A DNA stretch of 64,000 nt from UBA5614 sp963667535 (GTDB lineage Bacteria; Cloacimonadota; Cloacimonadia; Cloacimonadales; Cloacimonadaceae), in contig CAXXDU010000002.1 in the NCBI GenBank assembly GCA_963667535.2, positions 372,001 to 436,000 of the forward strand, in the 5' to 3' direction. Below the pieces are notes generated by a model that worked only from the letters and a program-made list of their open reading frames with translations, was not told the origin of the DNA and made no database searches. Of this stretch, positions 26,720-36,000 are shown one piece after another. Both the position numbers and the translations under genes were made by a program. Numbering within the stretch: the first letter of the stretch is position 1; each line of letters begins with the position of its first letter.

Positions 26720-27976
26720 ATGAAACGAACTGTTCTGATTGCATTACTGCTTGTAATGCTGACGCTGATACAAGCTGAAGTAGTTGATAAAATAATCGCC
26801 AGGGTTGGCAATGATATAATTTTGCTAAGTGACCTGGTAAAACAGATAAACCAGATGAAAAGCGCTAAGATGTATACTGATGATATGAACGAAAGCGCTG
26901 TCCTGGCACAAATGATAGAAAGCAGGCTGATCATCCAGAAAGCCAAAGAGCTCAATTACACTGTTGATGAAGGCAAGATCAAGACTGCTGCTGAGAAGCA
27001 AATCAAACAGATAAAAGCTAAGTTTGGTTCTGAAGAAGAGTTTGTACGTGAGCTGAGAAAGATGAAGCTTACTAATAGCGACCTGATGAAGTATTTTGTT
27101 GATACAATGACTGAACAGGCTCTGACCCAGCAATTCTATCAGAAACAGATTGCCATTAAGGTGATGATTTCTGATAAGGAAATGCAGGACTTTTATAATG
27201 CCAATAAAGATACACTCGCTGTCAAGCCGATAACCTGGAATATTGGTATGATACTGCGCACCATGCAAGCCAGCGAAGCAACTGATAAAGCTCAACTGGA
27301 TGCTATCAAATCAATTCAGGCAAGATTGAAAGCCGGAGAGGATTTTGCCAGTCTGGCAAAGTCAGATAGTCAATGTCCCAGTGCAGAAAAAGGTGGAGAC
27401 CTGGGTTTCTTTTCCAGAGGTATGATGGTCAAAGCTTTTGATGATGCAGCCTTTGCCTTGAAAGTGGGTGAAGTGAGTGATATTGTGAAAACACAGTACG
27501 GTTATCACTTGATAAAGCTGGAAGAAAAGCGTAACGAAGAAATCAGAGTAAGTCATATTTTACGGCTTGTACAACCTTCCGGCGCTGATTCAATTGCAGA
27601 AAAACAAGTCATGGAAAATATAAGACAACAGTTTTTGGCAGGGACCGGTTTTACTGAATTAGCCACAAAGTGGTCGATGGATGAAGCATCAGCCAAAGAC
27701 GGCGGCAGTATTGGAGAATATGGAGAAAATGATTTTCCGGAATTATTTGCACCTGTGTTAAAAACTTTAAAGGTGGGCGGTATATCAGAAGTTTTGGAAA
27801 ATGAAGGTATGATGTATCTGTTTTCCAAGTTAAGTGAAGTACCCAGCCGGTTGTTTAGTTTCGAAGAAGTCCGCACACAGATTAAGGAAATTATTACCCG
27901 CCAGAAGCAGATGCAAGTCTATGAAAACTGGATTGGTCAGCTCAGAAAAGAGAATCACGTAGAGATATTGCTTTGA
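26720..27976 (+). CDS. surA: SurA-like periplasmic peptidyl-prolyl isomerase/chaperone
   Basis: 418 residues with signal peptide 'VLIALLLVMLTLIQA' and the SurA N-terminal chaperone domain ('EVVDKIIARVGNDIILLSDLVKQINQ'). Two parvulin domains follow: 'DFASLAKSDSQCPSAEKGGDLGFFSRGMMVKAFDDAAFALKVGEVSDIVKTQYGYHLIKL' (~210-275) and 'FTELATKWSMDEASAKDGGSIGEYGENDFPELFAPVLKTLKVG' (~310-352). Such proteins escort unfolded outer-membrane proteins through the periplasm, in keeping with the many beta-barrels and secreted proteins in this genome. The stop overlaps the pgpA start (TTGA). Confidence 0.92.
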   Translation: MKRTVLIALLLVMLTLIQAEVVDKIIARVGNDIILLSDLVKQINQMKSAKMYTDDMNESAVLAQMIESRLIIQKAKELNYTVDEGKIKTAAEKQIKQIKAKFGSEEEFVRELRKMKLTNSDLMKYFVDTMTEQALTQQFYQKQIAIKVMISDKEMQDFYNANKDTLAVKPITWNIGMILRTMQASEATDKAQLDAIKSIQARLKAGEDFASLAKSDSQCPSAEKGGDLGFFSRGMMVKAFDDAAFALKVGEVSDIVKTQYGYHLIKLEEKRNEEIRVSHILRLVQPSGADSIAEKQVMENIRQQFLAGTGFTELATKWSMDEASAKDGGSIGEYGENDFPELFAPVLKTLKVGGISEVLENEGMMYLFSKLSEVPSRLFSFEEVRTQIKEIITRQKQMQVYENWIGQLRKENHVEILL

Positions 27977-28476
27977 GCGAAACTCCCATCAGGCAGAAAC
28001 AAGACATTTTTACTATTCTGAGTACTTTGCTGGGAATTGGTTATATACCGTTTATGCCGGGCACGTTTGGTACTCTAGCGGCAGCATTGGTCTATCTTTA
28101 CATTCCTGATTTATGGCTGAGTGTATTTCCAATGGCAGGATTCTTTATTGCCGGAATCATAGCAATGTACTTTCTGGGCGTATATCTTACCCAGAAAGCG
28201 GAACTAAAACTTGGTCATGATGCAGGCAGTATAATACTTGATGAATTTGTAGCATACTTTATTTGCGTACTATTCTTGCCTAAATCGATTCTGATGGGAG
28301 TATATGCATTTGCTATTTTCAGAGTATTTGATATTGCCAAGCCACAACCGATAAAAATGATACAAAAACTCAAAGGTGGCTGGGGAGTTATGACAGATGA
28401 TGTATTAGCAGCAATCTTTACTAATCTGTTTATGCAAGCCTTGATACGCATATATCCCAAATTCTTTATATACTAA
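27973..28476 (+). CDS. pgpA: Phosphatidylglycerophosphatase A
   Basis: Dephosphorylates phosphatidylglycerophosphate to phosphatidylglycerol at the inner membrane. 167 residues beginning with TTG at 27973, which overlaps the surA stop by 4 nt. Family signatures are 'GYIPFMPGTFGTLAAALVYLYIP' (~23-45), 'HDAGSIILDEFVAYF' with the conserved DE, and 'FRVFDIAKPQPIKMIQKLKGGWGVMTDDVLAAIFTN'. Several hydrophobic helices are present. Length is normal for PgpA. Confidence 0.94.
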   Translation: MSETPIRQKQDIFTILSTLLGIGYIPFMPGTFGTLAAALVYLYIPDLWLSVFPMAGFFIAGIIAMYFLGVYLTQKAELKLGHDAGSIILDEFVAYFICVLFLPKSILMGVYAFAIFRVFDIAKPQPIKMIQKLKGGWGVMTDDVLAAIFTNLFMQALIRIYPKFFIY

Positions 28477-28498
28477 ATTAAACAAATAGGAGATAAAT

Positions 28499-28852
28499 AT
28501 GATAAACACAATCTTAGCAATGGCTCAAAGCCCACAGGCAGCTCAGGGACAAGCACAGGGCAATCCTTTATTGTCTTTTTTGCCCTTCATCCTAATCTTT
28601 GTTGTAATGTGGTTCTTTATGATTCGTCCTCAAAGCAAAAAGCAGAAAGAAATGCAAGTGATGCTGGACAATGTTAAGGTCAATGACTGGGTTTTGACCA
28701 ATGGTGGTATCATTGGAAAAATAACATCGATAAAACCAGATAAGAACATCGTTGTTCTTGAAATTGATGATACTAATCATATCCGTGTGGAATTCCAGAA
28801 ATCTGCAATTGTAACAGTCTTGAACAAAGAAGACAAACCGGTGGCAAACTAG
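28499..28852 (+). CDS. yajC: Preprotein translocase accessory subunit YajC
   Basis: Small SecDF-associated membrane protein. 117 residues: a short N-terminal stretch, one membrane helix ('LLSFLPFILIFVVMWFFMI', ~23-41), then the signature 'RPQSKKQKEMQVMLDNVKVNDWVLTNGGIIGKITSIKPD' typical of YajC. SD AGGAGAT lies just upstream. secD/secF are not adjacent in this window. Confidence 0.95.
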   Translation: MINTILAMAQSPQAAQGQAQGNPLLSFLPFILIFVVMWFFMIRPQSKKQKEMQVMLDNVKVNDWVLTNGGIIGKITSIKPDKNIVVLEIDDTNHIRVEFQKSAIVTVLNKEDKPVAN

Positions 28853-28910
28853 GTATCTCCGGTTAATATCTTAATCATGTAAGTGTTTTGACAAAAAGGG
28901 GATTTTGTAC

Positions 28911-29492
28911 ATGAGTAATTTACCTGAATTATTGCCTATAAGAATATATGGCGATGTTATGCTCAGGGTTAAAGCTTTACCTGTTCAAATCTTTGATGAT
29001 AAGCTGCACAGGTTTGTCAGAGACCTGACCTATACAATGTACAACCGTGACGGCTTAGGTTTAGCTGCAAATCAGGTAGGTCACAATCAAAGAGTATTCG
29101 TAATTGACACAGAATGGAGTAAAGAAGATACAGAGCCCTATCCGATTGTAATGATTAATCCTGTAATACTCTCCGGCGATGGAGAGTATGAAGCAGAAGA
29201 AGGATGTATCAGTGTTCCCGATATCTTTGCTAAAGTAAAGAGATTCAATAAAATCAAGTACACATATTTTGACACTTCGGGTATTGAGCACTATGAGGAA
29301 GCGGAAGGTATTAAAGCTGTCGTTATTCAACATGAAAATGACCATCTCAACGGGATTCTTTTTATAGATAAGCTCAGTAAGTTATCTCTGATTAAGATTA
29401 AACGTAAGCTAAAAGTTCTGTTGAGCACTTCTGTTAATGGTCAGAATATCAGGGACGAAGTTTTTGAAGACCACACCAAAAAGATAGGATGA
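28911..29492 (+). CDS. def: Peptide deformylase
   Basis: Removes the N-formyl group from nascent proteins; metal enzyme. The start is put at the ATG at 28911 (193 residues) instead of the TTG at 28905. The three motifs are motif 1 'GLGLAANQVG' (Asn replacing the commoner Pro/Thr), motif 2 'EEGCISVP' with the metal-binding Cys, and motif 3 'QHENDHLNGILF' (HExDH). It overlaps fmt by 4 nt (ATGA), the classic def-fmt pair acting at opposite ends of the formyl-Met cycle. Confidence 0.97.
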   Translation: MSNLPELLPIRIYGDVMLRVKALPVQIFDDKLHRFVRDLTYTMYNRDGLGLAANQVGHNQRVFVIDTEWSKEDTEPYPIVMINPVILSGDGEYEAEEGCISVPDIFAKVKRFNKIKYTYFDTSGIEHYEEAEGIKAVVIQHENDHLNGILFIDKLSKLSLIKIKRKLKVLLSTSVNGQNIRDEVFEDHTKKIG

Positions 29493-30454
29493 TTGCTTTT
29501 AACCGGATTATCTTTTTAGGAAGCCCATCTTTTTCAGTACCTGCTCTGAAGCGTTTAATCGATTCAGACAGTTTTAAGCCTGTTGCTGTAATTACTCAGC
29601 CGGACAGACCATCAGGACGTAATCTGCAATTACAGCCTACTCCTGTGAAAGAACTGGCTTTGGAGCACAATTTACCCTTGTTTCAGCCTGAGGACATCAA
29701 TTCTCCACAATCTATTAAAATGATTCAGGAACTCAAGCCTGATCTGCTGATTACTGTTGCTTATGGCTCAAAGCTTAAAAAAGCAGTCAGGCAATCAGCT
29801 GCTTATGGAGCTATCAACCTGCATCCTTCATTATTACCGCAATTACGAGGCGCAGCTCCCATTCCTTTTGCTTTGCTTAATGGTATGGTTCAGACCGGGA
29901 TTACTATTTTTCAGCTATCAGCCAGAATGGACGCAGGTCCTGTCTACCTTAAAAAGCCATACTTTATCTTTCCCGGTGAGAATGCAACTGATCTGGCAGA
30001 GAGATTGGCATATATAGGCTCAAAGCTATTGCTGGAGTTTCTTACAGACTGGTCTCAAAACCCATGGCAGCCTGAAGTTCAGGACGAATCTCAGGCTACA
30101 TATTGCCGTAAACTTGAAAAAGAAGATGGTCTGCTTGACTGGCAACAACCTGTATCAGCAATTTGTAATCAAATCAGAGCAATGTCTTTAACCCCGGGAG
30201 CTTATACATATTTCCGTGGTCAACAGCTTAAAATTCTGGAAGTGGAAGTTATTGAAAGTCAAAGCTCCATGCCTTGCGGCAGTGTAACCGCTTTGCATAA
30301 GAATAGCGGTTTTACGGTTCAGGCACAGGACAAACAGCTTTTGATAAAGACAGTTCAGCCTTCAGGAAAGAAAGTAATGTCTGCCTGGGCTTATCAATTG
30401 GGTAGCAGAATTGTGCCCGGAGAATTATTTGGAACAAATGACCAAAAACAGTAA
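29489..30454 (+). CDS. fmt: Methionyl-tRNA formyltransferase
   Basis: Formylates initiator Met-tRNA using 10-formyl-tetrahydrofolate. 321 residues with 'IIFLGSPSFSVPALKRLI' at the N-terminus, 'AVITQPDRPSGRNLQL', the catalytic segment 'AYGAINLHPSLLPQLRGAAPIPFALLNG' (~110-137, Asn-x-His), 'DAGPVYLKK' and a C-terminal tRNA-binding OB-like domain ('SAICNQIRAMSLTPGAYTYFRGQQLKILEVEV'). Translationally coupled to def. Full length. Confidence 0.97.
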   Translation: MIAFNRIIFLGSPSFSVPALKRLIDSDSFKPVAVITQPDRPSGRNLQLQPTPVKELALEHNLPLFQPEDINSPQSIKMIQELKPDLLITVAYGSKLKKAVRQSAAYGAINLHPSLLPQLRGAAPIPFALLNGMVQTGITIFQLSARMDAGPVYLKKPYFIFPGENATDLAERLAYIGSKLLLEFLTDWSQNPWQPEVQDESQATYCRKLEKEDGLLDWQQPVSAICNQIRAMSLTPGAYTYFRGQQLKILEVEVIESQSSMPCGSVTALHKNSGFTVQAQDKQLLIKTVQPSGKKVMSAWAYQLGSRIVPGELFGTNDQKQ

Positions 30455-31205
30455 AACTAAGTCAGAAAGTCTTTTTCCGTTAACTATCAGCGCTATCCTG
30501 ATCATTATTATCGGCATATTTATAACAATTACTTTAAAAGCAAAGACTCATATCTTTTCTTCACTGTTTGACAGATTTGGGCTTGATGTTTTGACGTTGT
30601 TAATCTTATGTCTGAATATTATCTGGGTGGTTATTCTGGCGTTTGAGAGTTTTGCCCTGTCTTTAGGCAAGGTGTTTTACCCTCTAAAGTGGTTACTTTT
30701 CTTTGTTTATTATCCTTTGGGCAGACTTGGCGGCTGGCTTTTTCGCATGAATAAAGCAGATTTGCAGAATTCCTTTCTATCTTTCCAGAACCGGTTATTC
30801 TTTCCCAATCTGCAGCATAGAAAACAAATCCGGCTGCTTATGATATTACCCCATTGCCTGCAGTATCACGATTGCAAGATAAGAGTTACACGAGATATTG
30901 CTGATTGTGCTGATTGCGGAGAATGCGATATCTGCAATCTGAAAGACCTTGGCAAAAAATATGGGGTTCACATTGGGATAGCCAATGGCGGTACTTTGGC
31001 ACGCAAAATCGTGCATGAAATACGGCCGGATGCAATAATTGCCATAGCCTGCCACCGCGATTTAACTGATGGAGTGCGTGAAAGCTGGAATTATCCTGTT
31101 TATGCAATCCTGAATGAAAGACCTTACGGACCTTGTTTTGATACTAAGGTAGACGTAGAGGCAGTTGAAAAAGTAATAAAAAATTTTAGTGCAATAATAA
31201 TATAA
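30438..31205 (+). CDS. DUF116 membrane protein with cysteine cluster
   Basis: 255 residues from the ATG at 30438, overlapping the fmt end by 17 nt. Two hydrophobic helices near the N-terminus ('ISAILIIIIGIFITITL', 'LLILCLNIIWVVILAF') and a third around 'WLLFFVYYPLG' precede a soluble domain. That domain holds the DUF116 signature: 'PHCLQYHDCKIRV', the cysteine-rich 'CADCGECDIC', 'IANGGTLARKIVHEIRPDAIIAIACHRDLTDGV' and 'NERPYGPCFDT'. The cysteines suggest a metal or Fe-S site. DUF116 genes often sit beside fmt, as here; function not established. Confidence 0.88.
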   Translation: MTKNSKTKSESLFPLTISAILIIIIGIFITITLKAKTHIFSSLFDRFGLDVLTLLILCLNIIWVVILAFESFALSLGKVFYPLKWLLFFVYYPLGRLGGWLFRMNKADLQNSFLSFQNRLFFPNLQHRKQIRLLMILPHCLQYHDCKIRVTRDIADCADCGECDICNLKDLGKKYGVHIGIANGGTLARKIVHEIRPDAIIAIACHRDLTDGVRESWNYPVYAILNERPYGPCFDTKVDVEAVEKVIKNFSAIII

Positions 31206-31220
31206 TTCTGAGGTGAATGA

Positions 31221-32375
31221 ATGCAAAGACCCAATCTGTTTGTCCTCGTTATTGTTATCCTGCTGTTGAATGCAGGAATTAGTCTTGTTTTAATCAATAG
31301 TGCCAATGGATCGCTGTTTGGTAAAGACAACTTTTTTTCCAAAAAAGAACAACGTCAAAATGCTAATAATGAACTGACTGCTTCCCGTGAAAATGCAATT
31401 ACTCAAACTGTGGAAGCTGTGGAACCGGCAGTGGTTTCAGTCAATGTCATCAAAACAGAAGTAGTCCGGGGTGGTTTTAACGGATTTGGCTGGCCCTTTG
31501 GAGATTTCTTTGGCGGAACACCGATGCAGAGACAGGTGCAATCTCTGGGTAGTGGCATAATCTATGATGAAGACGGACATATCATTACCAACGCTCATGT
31601 GGTTAGCGGAGCAACTCAAATCAAGGTTGTATTGCCTGATGCCCGTGAATTTGATGCCAAAATACTTGGGATTGATGAAAGCAGCGACATAGCTGTTTTA
31701 AAGATAAGCGGCAGTAAATTGCCCTATGCAAAACTGGGTACCAGTAAAGACCTGATTATCGGTGAATGGGCAGTCGCTTTGGGTAATCCCTACGGCTTCC
31801 TGATGAATGATACCAAGCCCAGTGTGGCTGTAGGTGTGATTTCAGCAGTAAAACGCAATTTTGGACAACGCCAGGATGGCAAGATTTATAAAGATATGAT
31901 TCAGACTGATGCAGCTATCAATCAAGGAAATTCAGGCGGTCCGCTGGTTAATATCAATGGTGAAGTTATCGGAATCAACACATTTATTATGTCAGAAAGC
32001 GGTGGCAGTATCGGTATAGGTTTTGCTCTGCCCATTGACAGAGTAAAGAAAATTGCCTCAGAACTCACTTCCAAGGGTAAAATTCGCCCGGTGAATTTCA
32101 GTTTTAAAGTGCAGGACGTCAATAAAGAATTGGCAAGCTATCTCAATCTGGAAGCACAATCCGGCGTTATCGTTGTTGAGCTTGATACCAAAAGCCCCGC
32201 ATATAAAGCGGGACTTCGTAATAGTGACGTTATAACCAAAGTGAATGGCACAGCCATTCTTTCCGGTAATGATATCAGACTTGCCGTGGCAGATGTCATG
32301 GTGGATGATGAAGTAACCTTTGATATCTTCCGCGAAGGCAAGAAACAAACTATCTCATTTACAGCAAAGGAATAA
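31221..32375 (+). CDS. HtrA/DegP-type serine protease (S1C) with PDZ domain
   Basis: 384 residues: an N-terminal hydrophobic segment ('LFVLVIVILLLNAGISLVLI', signal or anchor), a linker, then the trypsin-like domain. The catalytic triad reads His126 ('NAHVV'), Asp156 ('SSDIAVLKI') and Ser238 ('GNSGGPLV'). A single C-terminal PDZ domain (~285-380, 'SGVIVVELDTKSPAYKAGLRNSDVITKVNG') follows, so it is DegS/HtrA-like, unlike two-PDZ DegP. It degrades or refolds damaged periplasmic proteins. Last gene of the forward run; the convergent mscS ends only 11 nt away. Confidence 0.95.
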   Translation: MQRPNLFVLVIVILLLNAGISLVLINSANGSLFGKDNFFSKKEQRQNANNELTASRENAITQTVEAVEPAVVSVNVIKTEVVRGGFNGFGWPFGDFFGGTPMQRQVQSLGSGIIYDEDGHIITNAHVVSGATQIKVVLPDAREFDAKILGIDESSDIAVLKISGSKLPYAKLGTSKDLIIGEWAVALGNPYGFLMNDTKPSVAVGVISAVKRNFGQRQDGKIYKDMIQTDAAINQGNSGGPLVNINGEVIGINTFIMSESGGSIGIGFALPIDRVKKIASELTSKGKIRPVNFSFKVQDVNKELASYLNLEAQSGVIVVELDTKSPAYKAGLRNSDVITKVNGTAILSGNDIRLAVADVMVDDEVTFDIFREGKKQTISFTAKE

Positions 32376-32386
32376 TCTGTCCCATC

Positions 32387-32974
32387 CTAAAGATGTTTTG
32401 GTACACCTTCAAAGTTGATGATAATATCACCCATTATCTTGGCATTAGGTATGATTATAGCTCTGCCATCAGGGTCTGTGAGCACAGTAGAAAACATCTG
32501 AATCTCATGCACTCTGCCTGTCTGTCCGGCTGTAGTAATATTATCTCCCATTTTAAATGGATGATTTAATATCAGCATCACTCCGGCAGCAAAATTTGCC
32601 AGTGAACCCTGCAAAGCCAGTCCAATAGCTAATCCTGACGCTGCAATGATTGCCACAAACGAAGTGGTCTGTACTCCCAGCTTACTGATAGCGGCAATCA
32701 CTACGAAAATTAAAAGTAGAAAATAAGTGATGTTGCTGATAAAAGTAGCCAGAGTTTCATCAGTTTTAGACGTTATCATGGCTTTATGAACGAATTTACC
32801 TATCATCTTGGCAATCCACTTACCAACAATGAATATAAGCAACGCTGCCACAAACTTTAGACCCCATATCTTGACAACGGGTAAAGCTTTAACCCAAAAA
32901 CTCGGTTTTACTACTTCCACAGGTATTATCTTGTTTACCGAATCAGCAACTGCAATTAACAAAGGTACAAACAT
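32387..32974 (-). CDS. Small-conductance mechanosensitive channel MscS family
   Basis: 195 residues from the ATG at 32974, chosen because AAGGAG sits seven bases upstream; the ORF also opens at a GTG at 32992. Membrane helices are ~28-50 ('IWGLKFVAALLIFIVGKWIA') and ~75-95. The pore-lining TM3 with Gly/Ala packing is 'IIAASGLAIGLALQGSLANFAAGVMLILNHPFKMGD' (~112-147). The beta domain ('GRVHEIQMFSTVLTDPDGRAIIIPNAKIMGDIIINF') is cut short compared with E. coli MscS (286 residues), which lacks here its C-terminal alpha/beta part. Probably a small functional channel. Confidence 0.9.
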   Translation of the reverse strand: MFVPLLIAVADSVNKIIPVEVVKPSFWVKALPVVKIWGLKFVAALLIFIVGKWIAKMIGKFVHKAMITSKTDETLATFISNITYFLLLIFVVIAAISKLGVQTTSFVAIIAASGLAIGLALQGSLANFAAGVMLILNHPFKMGDNITTAGQTGRVHEIQMFSTVLTDPDGRAIIIPNAKIMGDIIINFEGVPKHL

Positions 32975-33058
32975 ACCAATCTCCTTTTTCACATATAATT
33001 ATCAATTTAGTTATTAATAACCAGAGGTTAATTGTCAAATGATTTTATTTAACTTCTG

Positions 33059-36000
33059 CTATTCACTGCTGGCTATTATTCGATAAAAACTCCATGGCGT
33101 CAAAGGATTTTGAGTTTCAGTCCAGGTTGTTTCAGTAACAGAAGCAGTCGGAGAGCCCCATTCAGCCGGATAGGGTTCTTGTGATTTATAGATTTTATAA
33201 TGGTTGGCACCTTTGACTTCAAACCAGGACAAAACAATTTCTCCATTGATTAAGTTTATTCTGACGTTTAGTGGCGTATCAAGTGCAGAGACTTGGGTTT
33301 GGAGCTCAATTTCATTACCATAAGCAATTCCTGCCATATTTTCAGCATACGCTCTTAGATAGTATTGAGTTCCAGGAGACAAGTTATTTAAACTGCTTGT
33401 ATAAATCCCAAACGTTGAACCTTCATTAGTCAGACTGTCAGCGACAGTTGGAGAACCGGTTGTATTCCAGCAAATACCACAGGAAATAATGTTATCGTAG
33501 CCCACTGAAGTGATATTTCCTCCACTAAGGGCAGAATTTGTATTGATATTAGTAGCCGATAAAGTCGAAAGTACGGGAAAGACCACACCATTGCCTCTGA
33601 CACCGATTTTACTAATATCTGCTCCGGGACTGGAGACCTCTACACTATCTTCAAAAATACCACCTACACCGGGAGCAAAGCGTACATAGACAGGAGTTGA
33701 AACCACTAAACCATCATCAGCAGTTATAGTTAACATCTCACTAAATGACCCGTTTTCTCCGGAAAGTGACAATTGATACCATTCTGGTGCAGTCAGAATA
33801 AGGCTATCTGTCAGTTCAGTGGCATAAACTGCAAAAGAATCAACCTCGGAGTAATAACCGGCAACGATATTGCCAAAATAAGCTATTGAACCTTTAGAAA
33901 CACCAATTATTGGATTGCCTAAAGTTGTGAAGCTCACTTCATTGCCATAGGCAATACCTGCATCATTCTGGGCATAAGCTCTGACAAAATAGGTTGTATG
34001 GGAGAACAACTGGTTGATAGGAAGGGTGAATTCTTCTTCCACTGGATTAGCGTCAGCATGAGCATCATTGATTGTTGGTTCTGCAGCTGTACTCCAGCAA
34101 ATACCGCAAGCACTGATTTGATCAAATCCGGCTGATATTAGGCTGCCTCCACAGCTTGCGGAATTAATTGTAGTATCTGTAACTGCAGCAGTTGTTATTT
34201 CAGGATAATCAATCCCATTTCCGCTTATGGCTACTCTAACTGTGTCTGCTCCTGTGCTGCTAAATGTTAAATACCCCGTATCTGTTCCTTCTGAAGCTGG
34301 AATAAATCTGATTGCCAGCTGAGATTCGGCAATATTGCCATCAATAGGATCTACTGCGATAGAGTCTGCGAAGCTCCTGATATTCCTGCCCTGATAGATA
34401 ATTTCCATTTCAAAATGTGCATCTGATTTGATATTTAGAGTTCCATACAGTTGAGAAGCAGAAAACACCAAAGAATCAAGTACAGAAATTTGGCCAATGA
34501 CTACGTTATCAAATAACGGCAAACTTGTTTCGGACACATTAATTGTTGGGTTGCCCTGAGTTTGGAAAGATACATTATCTCCATAACAGATACCGGCAGC
34601 ATTCTGAGCATAAGCCCGGACGTAGTAGGTTGTATTAGTTTCCAATCCTGATAGCAGGCTGGAGAAATATCCGGAATGATATCCTTCATTAGTATGAGCA
34701 TCAGATACCGTTGGGTCTGGAGATGTGCTCCAGCACAGACCACAGATGGCACTAACGTCATATCCGTCGCTGGTAAACATACCTGAGCCCGTGGCAGATA
34801 TCTGAGTTGTGTCGATAATGTTCCCGGTTATCACAGATGGCAGTATAACTCCTGAGCCTGAGACATATATATCACAGCCATTGGCTGCTACTGATAGTGG
34901 TGTTATTAAGCCGGAAAAAACACCTTCTATCACTGGAGAGAATCGGACATATACAGTTGAGCATGACAGAGTACCATCTTCCGGGTACAGCGTTATTGAC
35001 GGTGTCCAGGTCTCATCTCCTCCTGAGGGTGCTTCTGAAAGTTGGAAGCATTCACTGCCGATAGAAATCATAACGAAATCCACCAGATTTGTCCCCGATA
35101 TAGTAAAGCTCCGTGGAAATGAATTACTTCCGGTAGGGATGCCTCCAAATGATGGAATTGTATCTGTTGATACAATTAACTGAGGAGATAGAGTAGTAAA
35201 TTCGACTTCATTGCCATAGGTCCTGCCCACCGTATTCTGGGCAAAAGCTCTCAAATAATAATGCGTACCCGGCAGTAATGTTATTTCGTCGCTGAATACA
35301 CCGGTTGTTCCGCTCACATAAACAAAGCTGTCATTATCTATATCAGGCTCCGGCTCTTCGTCCCAGCAGATGCCTCGGTAAGTGATGGTCATTCCGCCGT
35401 CAGATGTGACGTTCCCACCACATGTAGCGCTCTGGGGACCGATATCAGTCACGGCTGATGTGGTTACAACCGGGGAATAAATCCCATATCCTGTTAAGGC
35501 AAGAGTATCGGGGACTTCTGTATTTGAACTGATTATCAGCTTATCATTATAGTATTTTGCTTCTGTCGGAGCAAAGGTGACATCAAAGGTTTTGGACATC
35601 ATAGTTTCAATCATAAAGTTAAGGGAATTTCTGTCTCCGGGAGCCGGCATGGGAGGCAGGGAATCCGTTGCCACACTAAATCCCGGTGGTGTAGTAATCG
35701 TTCCGGTTAATCTGATTGTTCCGGTATTTTGAATACTGAATGAACGGGTGGTTTGAGTACCAAGGAAAAGCTGTCCAAAGGCAAGCAGACTGTCATACAT
35801 CGTCATAGCCGGTATCCCGATTACAACATTGACCGAGATATATTTCATGGAATTCATCTGGTCATTGGAATAGATTGTGATATTGCCCATGTGCCAGCCG
35901 GAGCTTAAGCCGCTTGTATTAACTGTTATGCTATGCTCCTGATTGGGTTCTGACACCTGTATTGTATCAGACAGAGCTGCTTTGTTATCAATTTTGAACC